From JAAFIP01 sp043747295 (GTDB lineage Bacteria; Pseudomonadota; Gammaproteobacteria; Burkholderiales; Burkholderiaceae_C): a stretch of DNA of 21,135 nt. The notes under the pieces were generated by a model. The model was not told the DNA's origin. It did no database searches and saw only the letters and a list, made by a program, of their open reading frames with translations. This document shows, piece by piece, positions 6,547-15,600 of this stretch. The stretch lies in contig JAYTPK010000244.1 in NCBI GenBank assembly GCA_043747295.1, forward strand, positions 1 through 21,135. Reading direction: 5' to 3'. Position 1 is the stretch's first letter. Every line of letters starts with the position of its first letter. Both the position numbers and the translations under genes were made by a program.

Positions 6547-8190
6547 TTATGGCTTTTTGCTACGCAGCCAAGTGGTAGCCAGCACGACCACGCCCAGCAG
6601 CCACAGTGGCCACAAACCAAAACGCGCGGCCCACCAAGCGTAGGGCGTAATGCCTGTGCGGCCTTCCACCTCACCTACTAGCACGCCGCGTGTGTGACGT
6701 GGCAAGCTGTGGGTAACTTGGCCGGTATGGTCGATGATGACGGTGGGGCCGGTGTTGGTGGCGCGCAGCATGGGGCGGCCCAGCTCTAGTGCGCGCATGC
6801 GGCTGATGTGCAGATGCTGGTCGATGGCGATGGAATTGCCAAACCAGCCAATGTTGCTGATGTTGACCAGCACCGTGGGCGCTTTAGATTCGTCCTTAAA
6901 ACGCGCCGCCAGCTCGTCGCCAAACAAGTCTTCGTAGCAAATGTTAGGGGCCCAGCGCTGGCCTGCCCAGTGAAAGCTGTCTTGGCCGATGGCGCCGCGG
7001 TTAAAGTCGCCCAGCGGAATGTTCATCATGCGGGTGAACCATTTAAAAAACGCTGGGGTGAATTCACCAAACGGCACCAAGTGGTGTTTGTCGTAACGGT
7101 AGGGCTGCGGCTGCATGACGTTAAGCCCGCCACGAAGCGTAGCAGGCGCCAAGCCCATCACCGAGTTGGTGTAGCCCTGCTCGTAACTGCCCAGCGGTAT
7201 GCCTACCAGCGCGGCTTGCTGGCCGGTTTTAAAGCGCTGTTGCAGGGCGGCCCAATAGTTCTCAGGCAACTGCTGCGGCAGCAGCGGAATGGCGGTTTCT
7301 GGCGCTACCACCAGTGTGGCCGTAGCGTTGGCCAGTTGCTGCTTATACCACTCTAGCGCCAGGGGAATGCCTTTAGAGCTGTCGAACTTTTCACCTTGGG
7401 GGATGTTGCCTTGCAGCAGGGCAACTCTGGTGCGCTGCAGCGCAGGTTCAAGCGGAATTTTCACGTTGGTAGGCAAAGCACTAGGGTTCACCACCTGGGT
7501 GCTTGTAAACCCCAAGTTTCCAATACCTAAGCCGACACTGGCCACGCCCGTTAGCCCCAAGCAGGCTGCGATAACTACGAGAGATTGTTTAATTTTGCGA
7601 ACCGACAACGACGCCACACAAAAAGCCAGTAGCGATGCGAGCGCCCCCACGCCGTACACCCCCACGGTGCTGGCCCAGGCCGCCAGCGGCCCGTCCACAT
7701 GCGCGTAGCCACCGGCAGCCCACGGGAAACCAGTAAACCATGTGTCACGTGCTAACTCAGAGAGCAACCAACATGCTACAAAAATAATAGCTTTATAAGC
7801 AATAGATACTTGGACTACAGCACTAAAACGCTGGTAAATGGCACATACAGCAGCGTAATACAGCGCTAAAAATCCGCTCAACGCTAAAACCGCCAACGCG
7901 GCCAAAGGTGCAGGTAAACCGCCGAAAGTGTGCATCGAAATAAACAGCCACCACGTGCTGGCGATGATCCAGCTGGTGGCAAACAGCCAGCCCAGCAGCG
8001 CTGCGCTGCGTACACTGCCCGCACGCTGCAGCAGGCCCACCAAGGCGGCTAATGAGAGGATTTGCAGCCACCACAGCGGCTGCCCGTCGCCCGATGGCCA
8101 CGGCGCAGCCACAGACCACGCCTGCAGCACACCAGCGACCAGCGCACCCGCGTAGCCCGCTAGAGAGCGTGCGGCGAGACTTTGAACCAT
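6547..8190 (-). CDS. lnt: Apolipoprotein N-acyltransferase
   Basis: The enzyme performs the third step of lipoprotein maturation, acylating the N-terminal cysteine in the inner membrane. The first about 200 residues form several hydrophobic segments; a nitrilase-like periplasmic domain follows, and a last membrane segment ends in the positive tail WLRSKKP. The catalytic triad is visible: E298 in APETAIP, K368 in YDKHHLVPFGE, C418 in NICYEDLF. Length 547 is usual. The ATG at 8190 overlaps corC by 31 bases; no other Met is available nearby. Residues about 125-139 (VVQVSIAYKAIIFVA, at the start of a membrane segment) are encoded by copy B of the 46-bp dispersed repeat, replacing sequence that differs in relatives. 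The corC-lnt pairing is classical (ybeX-lnt). Confidence 0.96.
   Translation of the reverse strand: MVQSLAARSLAGYAGALVAGVLQAWSVAAPWPSGDGQPLWWLQILSLAALVGLLQRAGSVRSAALLGWLFATSWIIASTWWLFISMHTFGGLPAPLAALAVLALSGFLALYYAAVCAIYQRFSAVVQVSIAYKAIIFVACWLLSELARDTWFTGFPWAAGGYAHVDGPLAAWASTVGVYGVGALASLLAFCVASLSVRKIKQSLVVIAACLGLTGVASVGLGIGNLGFTSTQVVNPSALPTNVKIPLEPALQRTRVALLQGNIPQGEKFDSSKGIPLALEWYKQQLANATATLVVAPETAIPLLPQQLPENYWAALQQRFKTGQQAALVGIPLGSYEQGYTNSVMGLAPATLRGGLNVMQPQPYRYDKHHLVPFGEFTPAFFKWFTRMMNIPLGDFNRGAIGQDSFHWAGQRWAPNICYEDLFGDELAARFKDESKAPTVLVNISNIGWFGNSIAIDQHLHISRMRALELGRPMLRATNTGPTVIIDHTGQVTHSLPRHTRGVLVGEVEGRTGITPYAWWAARFGLWPLWLLGVVVLATTWLRSKKP
7774..7819 (-). repeat. 46-bp dispersed repeat, copy B, inside lnt
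   Basis: On the minus strand it begins tgtagtccaagtat and ends with gctattatttttgtagca. By eye it matches copy C at 36 of 46 positions and copy A at 32 of 46, without gaps. It is translated V125-V-Q-V and onward, in the same frame as copy A. Confidence 0.75.
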
Positions 8191-9074
8191 TTGACTGCAC
8201 CGCCCTTGGTGTGCAGCACTGTAAAGCTGAGGTTAGATAAAACAAAACGCTCGTTGCGCTTGGGCACGTGGCCCATCTCGTGGGCGATCAGGCCGCCAAT
8301 AGTGTCTAGGTCTTCGCCGTCGCGCGCATTCAGGGCCACGCCAAAGGCCTCTTCTACCCGCTCGATCGAGGTGTCGCCGCTGACACGGTAGGTTTTGTCG
8401 GCCAGCGCGTAAATATCGCCTTCGTCTTCTGCGGCATCGTCAAATTCGTCCTCAATCTCGCCCACAATTTGCTCAAGCACGTCTTCAATGGTGATGAGGC
8501 CCGCAGTGCGACCAAACTCGTCAATCACGATGGCCAAGTGGTTGCGGTTGCCTCTGAATTCGCGCAGCAAATCGTTTAAGCCTTTGCTCTCGGGCACAAA
8601 CACGGCTGGGCGCAGCAGGGCGCGCAAATTAAGCTCGGGCGCGCGCTGCAATTTCAGCAAGTCTTTGGCCATCAAGATGCCGATGATGTTTTCGCGGTCT
8701 TTCTCATACACCGGAAAGCGCGAGTGCGCGGTGTCAATAATGGTGTGCATCAGTTCGTCAGCCGGCGCGTCGATATTGACAATGTCCATGCGCGGGGCGG
8801 CCACCATCACGTCGCCTGCCGTCATGTCGGCCATGCGGATCACGCCCTCTAGCATGGCGCGGCTTTCGGCGTTGATGATGTGGTTGTCCTCGGCCTCGGC
8901 CAAGGTTTCGATCAGCTCGTCTTTGCTATCTGGGCCGGGGTGGATAAACTCGGCCAGCTTTTGCAAAAAGCCGCGTTTATCGACATGCTTGGGCGCTACG
9001 TAGCCGTGCGCAACAGCCTTGGACGGGCTGAACGAGGTGAGCGGCGCACTGCCGCTGGGATGGGGGTCTGACAC
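8160..9074 (-). CDS. corC: CorC/HlyC-family CBS-pair protein (YbeX type)
   Basis: A soluble protein linked in other bacteria to Mg/Co efflux (with CorA) and to ribosome homeostasis. Two CBS domains span about residues 85-205 (RMDIVNIDAPADELMHTIID, HSRFPVYEKDRENIIGIL, VIDEFGRTAGLITIEDVLEQIVGEI in pieces), followed by an acidic linker and the CorC_HlyC domain (about 218-300, TYRVSGDTSIERV, DTIGGLIAHEMGHVPKR). No membrane segment is present, which separates it from the larger transporter-like relatives. It starts at a GTG; no better start exists before residue 74, and MSDPHPS fits the family. Its last 31 bases overlap lnt. The 112-base gap upstream, with two palindromes, is the likely promoter region of the whole downstream operon. 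Confidence 0.92.
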   Translation of the reverse strand: MSDPHPSGSAPLTSFSPSKAVAHGYVAPKHVDKRGFLQKLAEFIHPGPDSKDELIETLAEAEDNHIINAESRAMLEGVIRMADMTAGDVMVAAPRMDIVNIDAPADELMHTIIDTAHSRFPVYEKDRENIIGILMAKDLLKLQRAPELNLRALLRPAVFVPESKGLNDLLREFRGNRNHLAIVIDEFGRTAGLITIEDVLEQIVGEIEDEFDDAAEDEGDIYALADKTYRVSGDTSIERVEEAFGVALNARDGEDLDTIGGLIAHEMGHVPKRNERFVLSNLSFTVLHTKGGAVKWFKVSPHAL

Positions 9075-9118
9075 TGGAGAGGGATAGAGTTAAACAGCCC
9101 TCTAGGATAGCCGATTTA

Positions 9119-9151
9119 CGCAGCTGCGGCCTACAGTCACCCGTCTAGACG
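9119..9151. promoter_or_regulatory. Two perfect 10-bp palindromes upstream of corC
   Basis: cgcagctgcg (9119-9128) and cgtctagacg (9142-9151) are each perfect palindromes with centres 23 bp apart, in the 112-bp space between the GNAT gene and corC. Position upstream of an operon fits operator or promoter-proximal sites, but the two sequences differ, I see no clear -35/-10 pair, and no regulator is identified. Confidence 0.3.
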
Positions 9152-9186
9152 CGTAACAGTAGCGCCTATTGAATTTATCGAGCCCA

Positions 9187-9921
9187 TTATTCAGCCGACT
9201 TGTGCCGCCCCTCGCGCACGCCGCAGCGGATCTCTTGCAGACTAGACAAAAACTCCCAAAACTTCTTGGCCTGCACTTTGAGCTGAAAGTCCACCTCACC
9301 CACGCGGTCTTCAACGGCTTCGGTCACGCGGGTGTCCAGCGTGGCAGGGGGCAGTTTTAAGTAAGCTTCGCTTTCAGAGCCGTCGCGCTCTACAGTGGCA
9401 CCTGCATTGCGCGCTATTCTTAGCATAGCGGCGTTTTCAGTCAGGGCATGGATAAACATTAAGTCAACGCCTTTGTTGAGGGCATGGGTGATAGCGCGGT
9501 CAAACAGCTCGGTGCCATAGCGTTTACCGCGCGCTTGGGCCAGCACGGACACGCCAAACTCGGCGCAGTTTTGGGTTTTAGGGTCGCTGGAAAAAGCCAG
9601 GTGCGCCACCGCGATGAGCTGGAGCTGGCGGTTGTAAATACCGTAAATATCGTCGCGTTCAAAGCTTAAGTTGTCTACATAACTGCGAATTTGCGGCTCT
9701 TGTGCAGCATAGCCAAAGCGCAGGTAGCGGTCTTCTGGGCTCAGGGCCAGCAGGTGACGAATGATGCCCGGGCGGTGCCGCGTGCTGAGCGCGCGGATGG
9801 GCACCAGCAGCGGCTGCTCACGTTTAGCGTCGCTGGGCTGGCCGGTGTAGCTGGGCGGAGCGCGAAAAAACCCAACACCCGCGTCAAAGGTGGCTTGGAT
9901 CAGTGCTTTTGAATCAACCAT
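9187..9921 (-). CDS. GNAT-family N-acetyltransferase
   Basis: A 244-residue protein with a GNAT fold: an N-terminal part beginning IRALSTRHRPGIIRHLLALS with EDRYLRFG (the alpha1-alpha2 region), the central strand YGIYNRQLQLIAVAHLAF, and the acetyl-CoA loop of motif A at about residues 150-165 (ARGKRYGTELFDRAITHA, an R-x-x-G-x-G/A variant), followed by NAAMLRIARNAGATVERDG of motif B. The last about 45 residues extend past the domain. The substrate cannot be read from sequence; acetylation of a small molecule or a ribosomal protein are both possible. It stands alone, with a 157-base gap to the Lrp gene and a 112-base gap to corC. The ATG at 9921 has no clear Shine-Dalgarno sequence. Confidence 0.88.
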   Translation of the reverse strand: MVDSKALIQATFDAGVGFFRAPPSYTGQPSDAKREQPLLVPIRALSTRHRPGIIRHLLALSPEDRYLRFGYAAQEPQIRSYVDNLSFERDDIYGIYNRQLQLIAVAHLAFSSDPKTQNCAEFGVSVLAQARGKRYGTELFDRAITHALNKGVDLMFIHALTENAAMLRIARNAGATVERDGSESEAYLKLPPATLDTRVTEAVEDRVGEVDFQLKVQAKKFWEFLSSLQEIRCGVREGRHKSAE

Positions 9922-10018
9922 ACTGTCAATATAAGGGTAAACCCGTTATTTAACAGCGATTATCTTAGAGTTTATAACTTAGGGGTGTTTTTAGGGTCTT
10001 TTATGGGCCAAATAGCCT

Positions 10019-10064
10019 TGTAGTCCAAGTATTTATTACATTTATAGCTATTAAATTGATAGTA
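10019..10064 (+). repeat. 46-bp dispersed repeat, copy C, intergenic
   Basis: It begins tgtagtccaagtat on the plus strand and lies between the Lrp gene stop and the GNAT gene. It is free of stops in the frame used by copies A and B and would read VVQVFITFIAIKLIV, although no gene covers it here. The rest of the 9922-10078 gap is A+T-rich with no further structure that I can support. Confidence 0.75.
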
Positions 10065-10078
10065 TTGACATGCTCAAC

Positions 10079-10558
10079 TCACAGAGGAACCGCAGTCGTG
10101 CTCTTCACCTGATCGAGCATAAAACTGGTTTTACAGTCTTGTACGCTGGGGTGTTTAAGCAGCACATCCATAATAAAACGTGAGTACGCACTCATGTCTT
10201 TGACTACTAGGCGCAACAAATAGTCCATCTCCCCCGTCAGCGCTGCACATTCGACCACCTCGGGCCAAGTCTGCACGCTGGCGCTGAACAAATCCATGGG
10301 GTTGCGCTTATGGCTCTCGGTGTGCTTTTCTAGCCGCACGTTGATATACGCCGTGAGCCCCAAGCCCACTTTCTCAGGGGGCACCAGTGCCACATAACGG
10401 GCTATCACGCCTGCGTCCTCTAGCCTTTTTACCCTGCGCAGCACCGCGCTGGCGGACAGGCCCACTTGGTCGGCGATCAAATCATAAGTTTTGCGCCCAT
10501 CGGCCTGCAAAATGCGCAAAATATTGGCGTCTAGCTTGTCAAGTGCTTGGTTTTCCAT
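10079..10558 (-). CDS. Lrp/AsnC-family transcriptional regulator
   Basis: A 159-residue regulator. The N-terminal winged helix-turn-helix (about residues 5-60: LDKLDANILRILQADGRKTY, then VGLSASAVLRRVKRLEDAGVI) is followed by a C-terminal ligand-binding RAM domain (about 65-150: LTAYINVRLEKH, VVECAALTGEMDYLLRLVV). I chose the ATG at 10558, which places the conserved LDxLDxxIL near the N-terminus; an upstream in-frame ATG at 10591 would add 11 residues. It diverges from hpd-phhA across a 109-base gap, so it most likely controls aromatic amino acid catabolism in response to phenylalanine, tyrosine or a derivative, and probably itself. That control is inferred from position only. Confidence 0.9.
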   Translation of the reverse strand: MENQALDKLDANILRILQADGRKTYDLIADQVGLSASAVLRRVKRLEDAGVIARYVALVPPEKVGLGLTAYINVRLEKHTESHKRNPMDLFSASVQTWPEVVECAALTGEMDYLLRLVVKDMSAYSRFIMDVLLKHPSVQDCKTSFMLDQVKSTTAVPL

Positions 10559-10667
10559 AATTTGCAATATTACTGCGTTTTTTAAACTCATAACGCTTTA
10601 GAACGCTGAAATATTGACCTGCAGCGCGAATACACTGCAAATCGTACACTGATGCAGGAGAACACTT
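10559..10667. promoter_or_regulatory. Divergent control region between the Lrp-type gene and hpd
   Basis: The gap contains the inverted pair caatatt (10565-10571) and aatattg (10610-10616), plus the direct repeat aacgct (10593-10598 and 10602-10607). An A/T stretch gttttttaaa lies between the inverted arms. A TTGACC at 10614 and TACACT hexamers at 10631 and 10645 are possible promoter parts, but their spacing is poor, as often seen at activated promoters. Lrp-type dimers typically bind such A+T-rich dyads; binding here is inferred. Confidence 0.45.
10656..10660 (+). promoter_or_regulatory. Shine-Dalgarno sequence of hpd
   Basis: AGGAG lies 7 bases before the ATG at 10668, one of the clearest ribosome binding sites in the window, and it fixes the hpd start. 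Confidence 0.8.
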
Positions 10668-11813
10668 ATGAGTAAGAGCACGGCCCAGGCGAGCAAACCA
10701 GTTTGGGACAACCCCATGGGTACTGCAGGTTTTGAATTTATCGAATACGCCGCGCCCGACCCGCAGGCCATGGGCGCGCTGTTTGAGCGCATGGGTTTTA
10801 AACCCATTGCCAAGCATCGCCATAAAAACGTCACGCTGTACCGCCAAGGCGGCATTAACTTTATCGTCAACGCCGAGCCTGACAGCTTTGCCCAGCGCTT
10901 TGCGCGCATGCATGGCCCGTCCATCTGCGCGATAGCGTTTCGGGTGCAAGATGCCAAAGCGGCTTATGAACGCGCTAAGTCGCTGGGTGCTTGGGGCTAT
11001 GCCGACCAGGCCGGGCCGGGCGAGCTGAATATTCCAGCCATCAAAGGCATTGGCGACAGCGTCATTTATTTGGTGGACAAGTGGCGCGGCAAGAACAGCG
11101 CTAAAGACGGCCAAGGCAACGAAGAACCGCCGGTTCTGGGCAACATCAGCTTTTATGACGTGGACTTTGCGCCCCTGCCGGGCATTACCGCTGCCGACCT
11201 GAACCCCGTGGGCCACGGCCTGACCTATATCGACCACTTGACCCACAACGTGCACCGTGGCCGCATGCAAGAGTGGGCAGGGTTTTATGAGCGCTTGTTT
11301 AACTTTAAAGAAGTGCGCTACTTTGACTTTGAAGGCCAATCTACTGGCGTAAAAAGCAAAGCCATGACCAGCCCCTGCGGGCAGATCCGCATACCGATCA
11401 ACGAAGAAGGCAATGAGAAGGCTGGGCAAATTCAAGAATATCTAGACCGCTACCATGGCGAGGGCATTCAGCACATTGCACTGGGTTCAACCAACTTGGT
11501 CGATAGCGTAGACGCGCTGCAAATGAGCGGCATGAAGCTGCTCTCTACAGGCGAGACATATTACGAGTTGCTGGACAAACGCATTCCTGGCCACGGTGAG
11601 GACGTGGCCGCGCTACAAAGCCGCAACATCTTGATTGACGGCACCAAGGGCGAGCTGCTGCTGCAAATCTTCAGTGAAAATCAGCTCGGCCCTATATTTT
11701 TTGAATTTATTCAGCGCAAAGGCAACGAAGGCTTTGGCGAAGGTAACTTCAAAGCGCTGTTTGAAAGCATTGAGCTAGACCAAATGCGCCGTGGCGTGCT
11801 GACTAAAGCTTGA
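10668..11813 (+). CDS. hpd: 4-hydroxyphenylpyruvate dioxygenase
   Basis: This Fe(II) enzyme converts 4-hydroxyphenylpyruvate and O2 to homogentisate, the second step of tyrosine breakdown. It has the two vicinal-oxygen-chelate halves of the family. The three iron ligands are visible in the C-terminal half: H190 in YIDHLTHNV, H269 in IQHIALGS and E346 in PIFFEFIQRKG. At 381 residues it is a little longer than the shortest bacterial forms but typical of beta-proteobacteria. The start has a good AGGAG. phhA follows 5 bases after the stop, so both genes are one transcript; transaminase and homogentisate dioxygenase are not in the window. Confidence 0.97.
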   Translation: MSKSTAQASKPVWDNPMGTAGFEFIEYAAPDPQAMGALFERMGFKPIAKHRHKNVTLYRQGGINFIVNAEPDSFAQRFARMHGPSICAIAFRVQDAKAAYERAKSLGAWGYADQAGPGELNIPAIKGIGDSVIYLVDKWRGKNSAKDGQGNEEPPVLGNISFYDVDFAPLPGITAADLNPVGHGLTYIDHLTHNVHRGRMQEWAGFYERLFNFKEVRYFDFEGQSTGVKSKAMTSPCGQIRIPINEEGNEKAGQIQEYLDRYHGEGIQHIALGSTNLVDSVDALQMSGMKLLSTGETYYELLDKRIPGHGEDVAALQSRNILIDGTKGELLLQIFSENQLGPIFFEFIQRKGNEGFGEGNFKALFESIELDQMRRGVLTKA

Positions 11814-11818
11814 GCAAG

Positions 11819-12682
11819 ATGTCAGTCAAGCCTGTTATCTACGGCCAATCTGACCGCCCGCCGCGCGGTGACTACAGCCAAGCGCGGGCCGACTACACCT
11901 GCGACCAGCACCACGCCCGCTACACCGCGCAAGACCACGACACCTATGCGCGGCTGTACGCGCGCCAGTCTGCGCTGCTGCCCGGCTTGGCGTGCGAGGC
12001 GTTTATTAGCGCACTGCCGCTGTTAGGCAACAGCGCATCGATACCTCGGTTTGAGGATATCAACGCACGCCTGCTGCCCGCCACTGGCTGGCAACTATTA
12101 GGTGTGCCGGGCTTGATTCCTGAAGTGCCGTTTTTTACATTGCTATCAGAGCGCAAATTCCCGGTCACCCACTGGATACGTACACCGCAGGAGTTTGACT
12201 ACATTGTGGAGCCAGATTTGTTCCACGACTTGTTTGGCCATGTACCGCTGCTGTTTGATAAAAGCTATGCAGACCACATTCAAGCCTATGGCCTAGGCGC
12301 ACTCAAAGCACACCAGCTAGAACACGGCCCGATGCAAATCAAAGGCGCGGTAGAAATGCTGTCGAGGCTATACTGGTACACGATTGAGTTTGGCCTCATG
12401 CGCGAGGGCACGCAACACAAAGCCTATGGCGCGGGCATTTTGAGCAGTGGTGGCGAGCTGGGCTACAGTATCCAATCTGACCTACCTGGCCGCGTAGCAC
12501 TGCAAACCCAGCCCGATGTGCTGCGGTGTATGTCATCTAACTACAAGATTGACACTTACCAGCAGCAGTATTTTGTGATCGACAGTTTTGATGCCTTGCT
12601 GCAGCTAACGCAGCCAGACTTTACGCCCTACTACCTTGCACTAGCAACTAGCCACCAGCACCTGACAACTAGCGAAGATTAG
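11819..12682 (+). CDS. phhA: Phenylalanine 4-monooxygenase
   Basis: A tetrahydrobiopterin-dependent, non-heme iron hydroxylase turning phenylalanine into tyrosine. It is the single-domain bacterial type: 287 residues with no regulatory ACT domain. Iron ligands are visible as H136 and H141 in FHDLFGHVP and E190 in YWYTIEFGL; the TPEPD-like block appears as RTPQEFDYIVEPDLFHD. The ATG at 11819 is preferred; an in-frame TTG at 11810 overlapping the hpd stop would add three residues. The gene ends only 6 bases from the convergent histidine kinase gene, so no separate terminator fits between them. No pterin-recycling dehydratase (phhB) lies next to it, which is usual elsewhere in this group but absent here. 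Confidence 0.96.
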   Translation: MSVKPVIYGQSDRPPRGDYSQARADYTCDQHHARYTAQDHDTYARLYARQSALLPGLACEAFISALPLLGNSASIPRFEDINARLLPATGWQLLGVPGLIPEVPFFTLLSERKFPVTHWIRTPQEFDYIVEPDLFHDLFGHVPLLFDKSYADHIQAYGLGALKAHQLEHGPMQIKGAVEMLSRLYWYTIEFGLMREGTQHKAYGAGILSSGGELGYSIQSDLPGRVALQTQPDVLRCMSSNYKIDTYQQQYFVIDSFDALLQLTQPDFTPYYLALATSHQHLTTSED

Positions 12683-12688
12683 GTTTTC

Positions 12689-15600
12689 TTATGACTGCCA
12701 AGCTTTCAAGGCTTCCATGGTCTTGTAGGCTAATTCAGCAATCAAGGCCACTTGATCACCTGCATTTTGCGGCCAACGGCCTTGCATACACGACTGCTCT
12801 AGGACAAAACATGCATCTGTCAGGGCTGCGGCACCTACATTCGATGCAGAACCTTTGAGCGCATGGGCTGCGTGTGATAAGGCTGCGCTATCACTGGCTT
12901 GCAAAGCTTCCAATACGTCGGCAGCACGCTGCGGAACATCCGCCACGAACAAGGCTATTACCTCGCGGGTCATGGTGCGGTCATCGTCGTCAAATTCTTT
13001 AAACTGCTCTAGCCGGCTCCAGTCCATCAGCACCAGCTCGGTTGACTGGGCAGTTTGTGTTGCTGCTGTCGACTGAGGGTCATGCTGGGCGGGTATCAAA
13101 ATCTTTTCAGCTGCAGTGTCTGCCACGGCATAACGCGCCAAGGCCTCAGACAACTCATCAATGCGCAATGGCTTAGGTAAAAATCCCACCATGCCCGCGT
13201 CTAGGCAGCGTTTGCGATCTTCTTCTAATACCGATGCTGTGAGCGCCACAATGGGTGGCGCCTGCGTGGTGTAGGTTGATAAAATTAGTCGCGTTGCTGT
13301 GAACCCGTCCATGACAGGCATGTTGGCATCCATCAGCACGGCAGCAAAGGGCTTGGCACCCGGCAGTTTTGACAGTGATTGCGCTACCAAGTCCACAGCC
13401 TCACGCCCGTTGATTGCGGTGGCTGCCTCGTAGCCCAGTTTACCCAGCATGGCCAAGGCCACCTTCAGGTTAACGTTGTTATCGTCGGCCACCAGAATGC
13501 GCTGGTTTTTAGCCACTACCATTCCCTGAACTGCGGTGGCTTTGCTGGACTGTGCGTTAACAGCCAATCGGGTCAGCGTGTCGAATAATTGCGTTTGTCG
13601 ATAAGGTTTAAGCAAGCGCGCGTCAAACTCTTTAGCTTCATCGCCAGTAGGCATAGTGCCTGACGTGAGCAGTACTACACGTGCGTCAGGCTTATGCTGT
13701 CGTAAGGCTCGGGCAAATACGTACCCATCCATCTGTGGCATATGCATGTCAGTGATGACCACATCCACAGTATATTTTTTAAGCCACTCTAGTGCGGGCT
13801 CTGCACGATCAAACAAGGTGGTGTGCATACCCCAGCGTTTCAGTTGCTTATCCAAAATACGCAAATTCAGCGCTGTGTCGTCGATGATCACGGCGGTTTT
13901 TTCGCGCAGGCTGGCCATCTCTAATATCGAATTTTGCGATTGGTCTGGTGCATCCGCATAATCTAGCTGCGCTGTAAACCAAAAAGTTGAACCGTCACCC
14001 AATGTGGACTCTACGCCCACCTGACCGCCCATGATTTCAGCTAAACGTTTACAAATAGCCAAACCCAAACCGGTACCGCCGTATTTGCGCGTGGTAGACG
14101 CATCCACTTGGGTAAACGATTGGAACAATGCGGATTGACGCTCTGCAGGTATGCCAATACCGGTATCCTTGACGCGAAACTCCAGCAACGCCTTGCCTCC
14201 AGGCGTAAAGTCTTTAAGTAACCCTATGCTCACCAAGACTTGGCCACTGTTGGTGAATTTGATGGCGTTGTTAATAAAGTTAAGCAGCACTTGGCGTAAG
14301 CGTGTGACATCACCACGCACCCAAACTGGCACTTCATCGCCTACATCTGCCACGAGCTCTAGGCCTTTTTCCCGCGCACGTGGAGCGGCCATGTCGCAAG
14401 CTTCTTCAATTGTGGCCTGCAGACTGAGGGGCTCGTTTTCTAGATCTAATTTGCCAGACTCAATCTTAGAAAAATCTAAAATATCGTTGATTACGCCTAG
14501 CAATTGATCGCTAGACACCCGCATGGTATGCAGGTAGTCGCGTTGCTCGGTATTGAGCGTTGTATCTCCCAGCAGCGTGGTCATGCCCACCACACCATTG
14601 AGCGGCGTACGTATCTCATGGCTCATGGTGGCCAAGAAAGATGCCTTGGCGCGCGCAGCAGACAAAGCCTCTTCGCGCGAGGCTTCAAGCTCAGTCGTGC
14701 GCTGAGCTACTCGATCTTCGAGGTTTTCGTTAGCGTCTTTTAGTGCAACGGCTTGTGCCTCAATTGCGCTGCGATTGCGTGCACTCTCTTGTGCGCTCTC
14801 ATGCAAAACTGTTGACAATTTATGCACTTCGGTGATGCGTGCGTTGTGCTGAACAGGTGGCACACCGCCATGCCCTAGTTGCTCTGCAGCTTGTGCCAAT
14901 GCTTTAAAACGACGTGTCAACTTATAGGCTAAGCCTGTCGCCATTAAAGCGCCGAGTGCCAGCGCTAAAGTCATGACGGCCACCGTTTTCTTAAGTGCCA
15001 ACTGCGATGGTCCCGCAAAATCACTCTCAGGTGCAACTACAACCAAGCTCCAACGCAAGCCCCAGGTTTCACCGAAAGGGATACGCGAGACAATCAATGC
15101 ATCAGCGCCATTGCCTATCTTGCGGGTAAAGCTCAGACGTTTGACTGCGGATTCTTCAGTTTTATCAATACTGGACAAGCCCTGAGCATAGGCGGCACGT
15201 ATGAAATCATTTTTACTTTGCTCGGGCTTAGTACGCAGAAGTTTGCCTTGATCTTCTATAAATAACGCATCCCCCGCTGAATTGGCCACCAAGTAGCCCT
15301 GCTCGTCCACGATAAATGCACTGCCACTGGCGCTAATCACCATGCTTTGTAGCAGCTCTGACAAACGCTTTAGGTACAAGTCAATGGCAAATACACCCAG
15401 TGCTTCGCCATCTTCGCCATAGATCGGCTGTGACAGCGTAATCAACAACTGTTTTTTTGATGCAGATGGGTACACAGGCGTGAAGGTTCGTCCTTTTTTC
15501 TCCATCGCAGCTTGGTACCATGGACGACCACGGGGTTCATAATTTTTAGCCTCAGTGGCAGTCGCTTGGCTGCGATCACCCGCAAATTGAGCCGAATAAT

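Noticed and set aside
6808..7356. Plus-strand open frame (182 codons) opposite lnt
   Set aside because: It covers the lnt catalytic region in antisense and has no family resemblance or ribosome binding site.
10539..11435. Long minus-strand open frame (298 codons) opposite hpd
   Set aside because: It is antisense to hpd, whose iron ligands and ribosome binding site are clear, and it also cuts into the Lrp-type gene.
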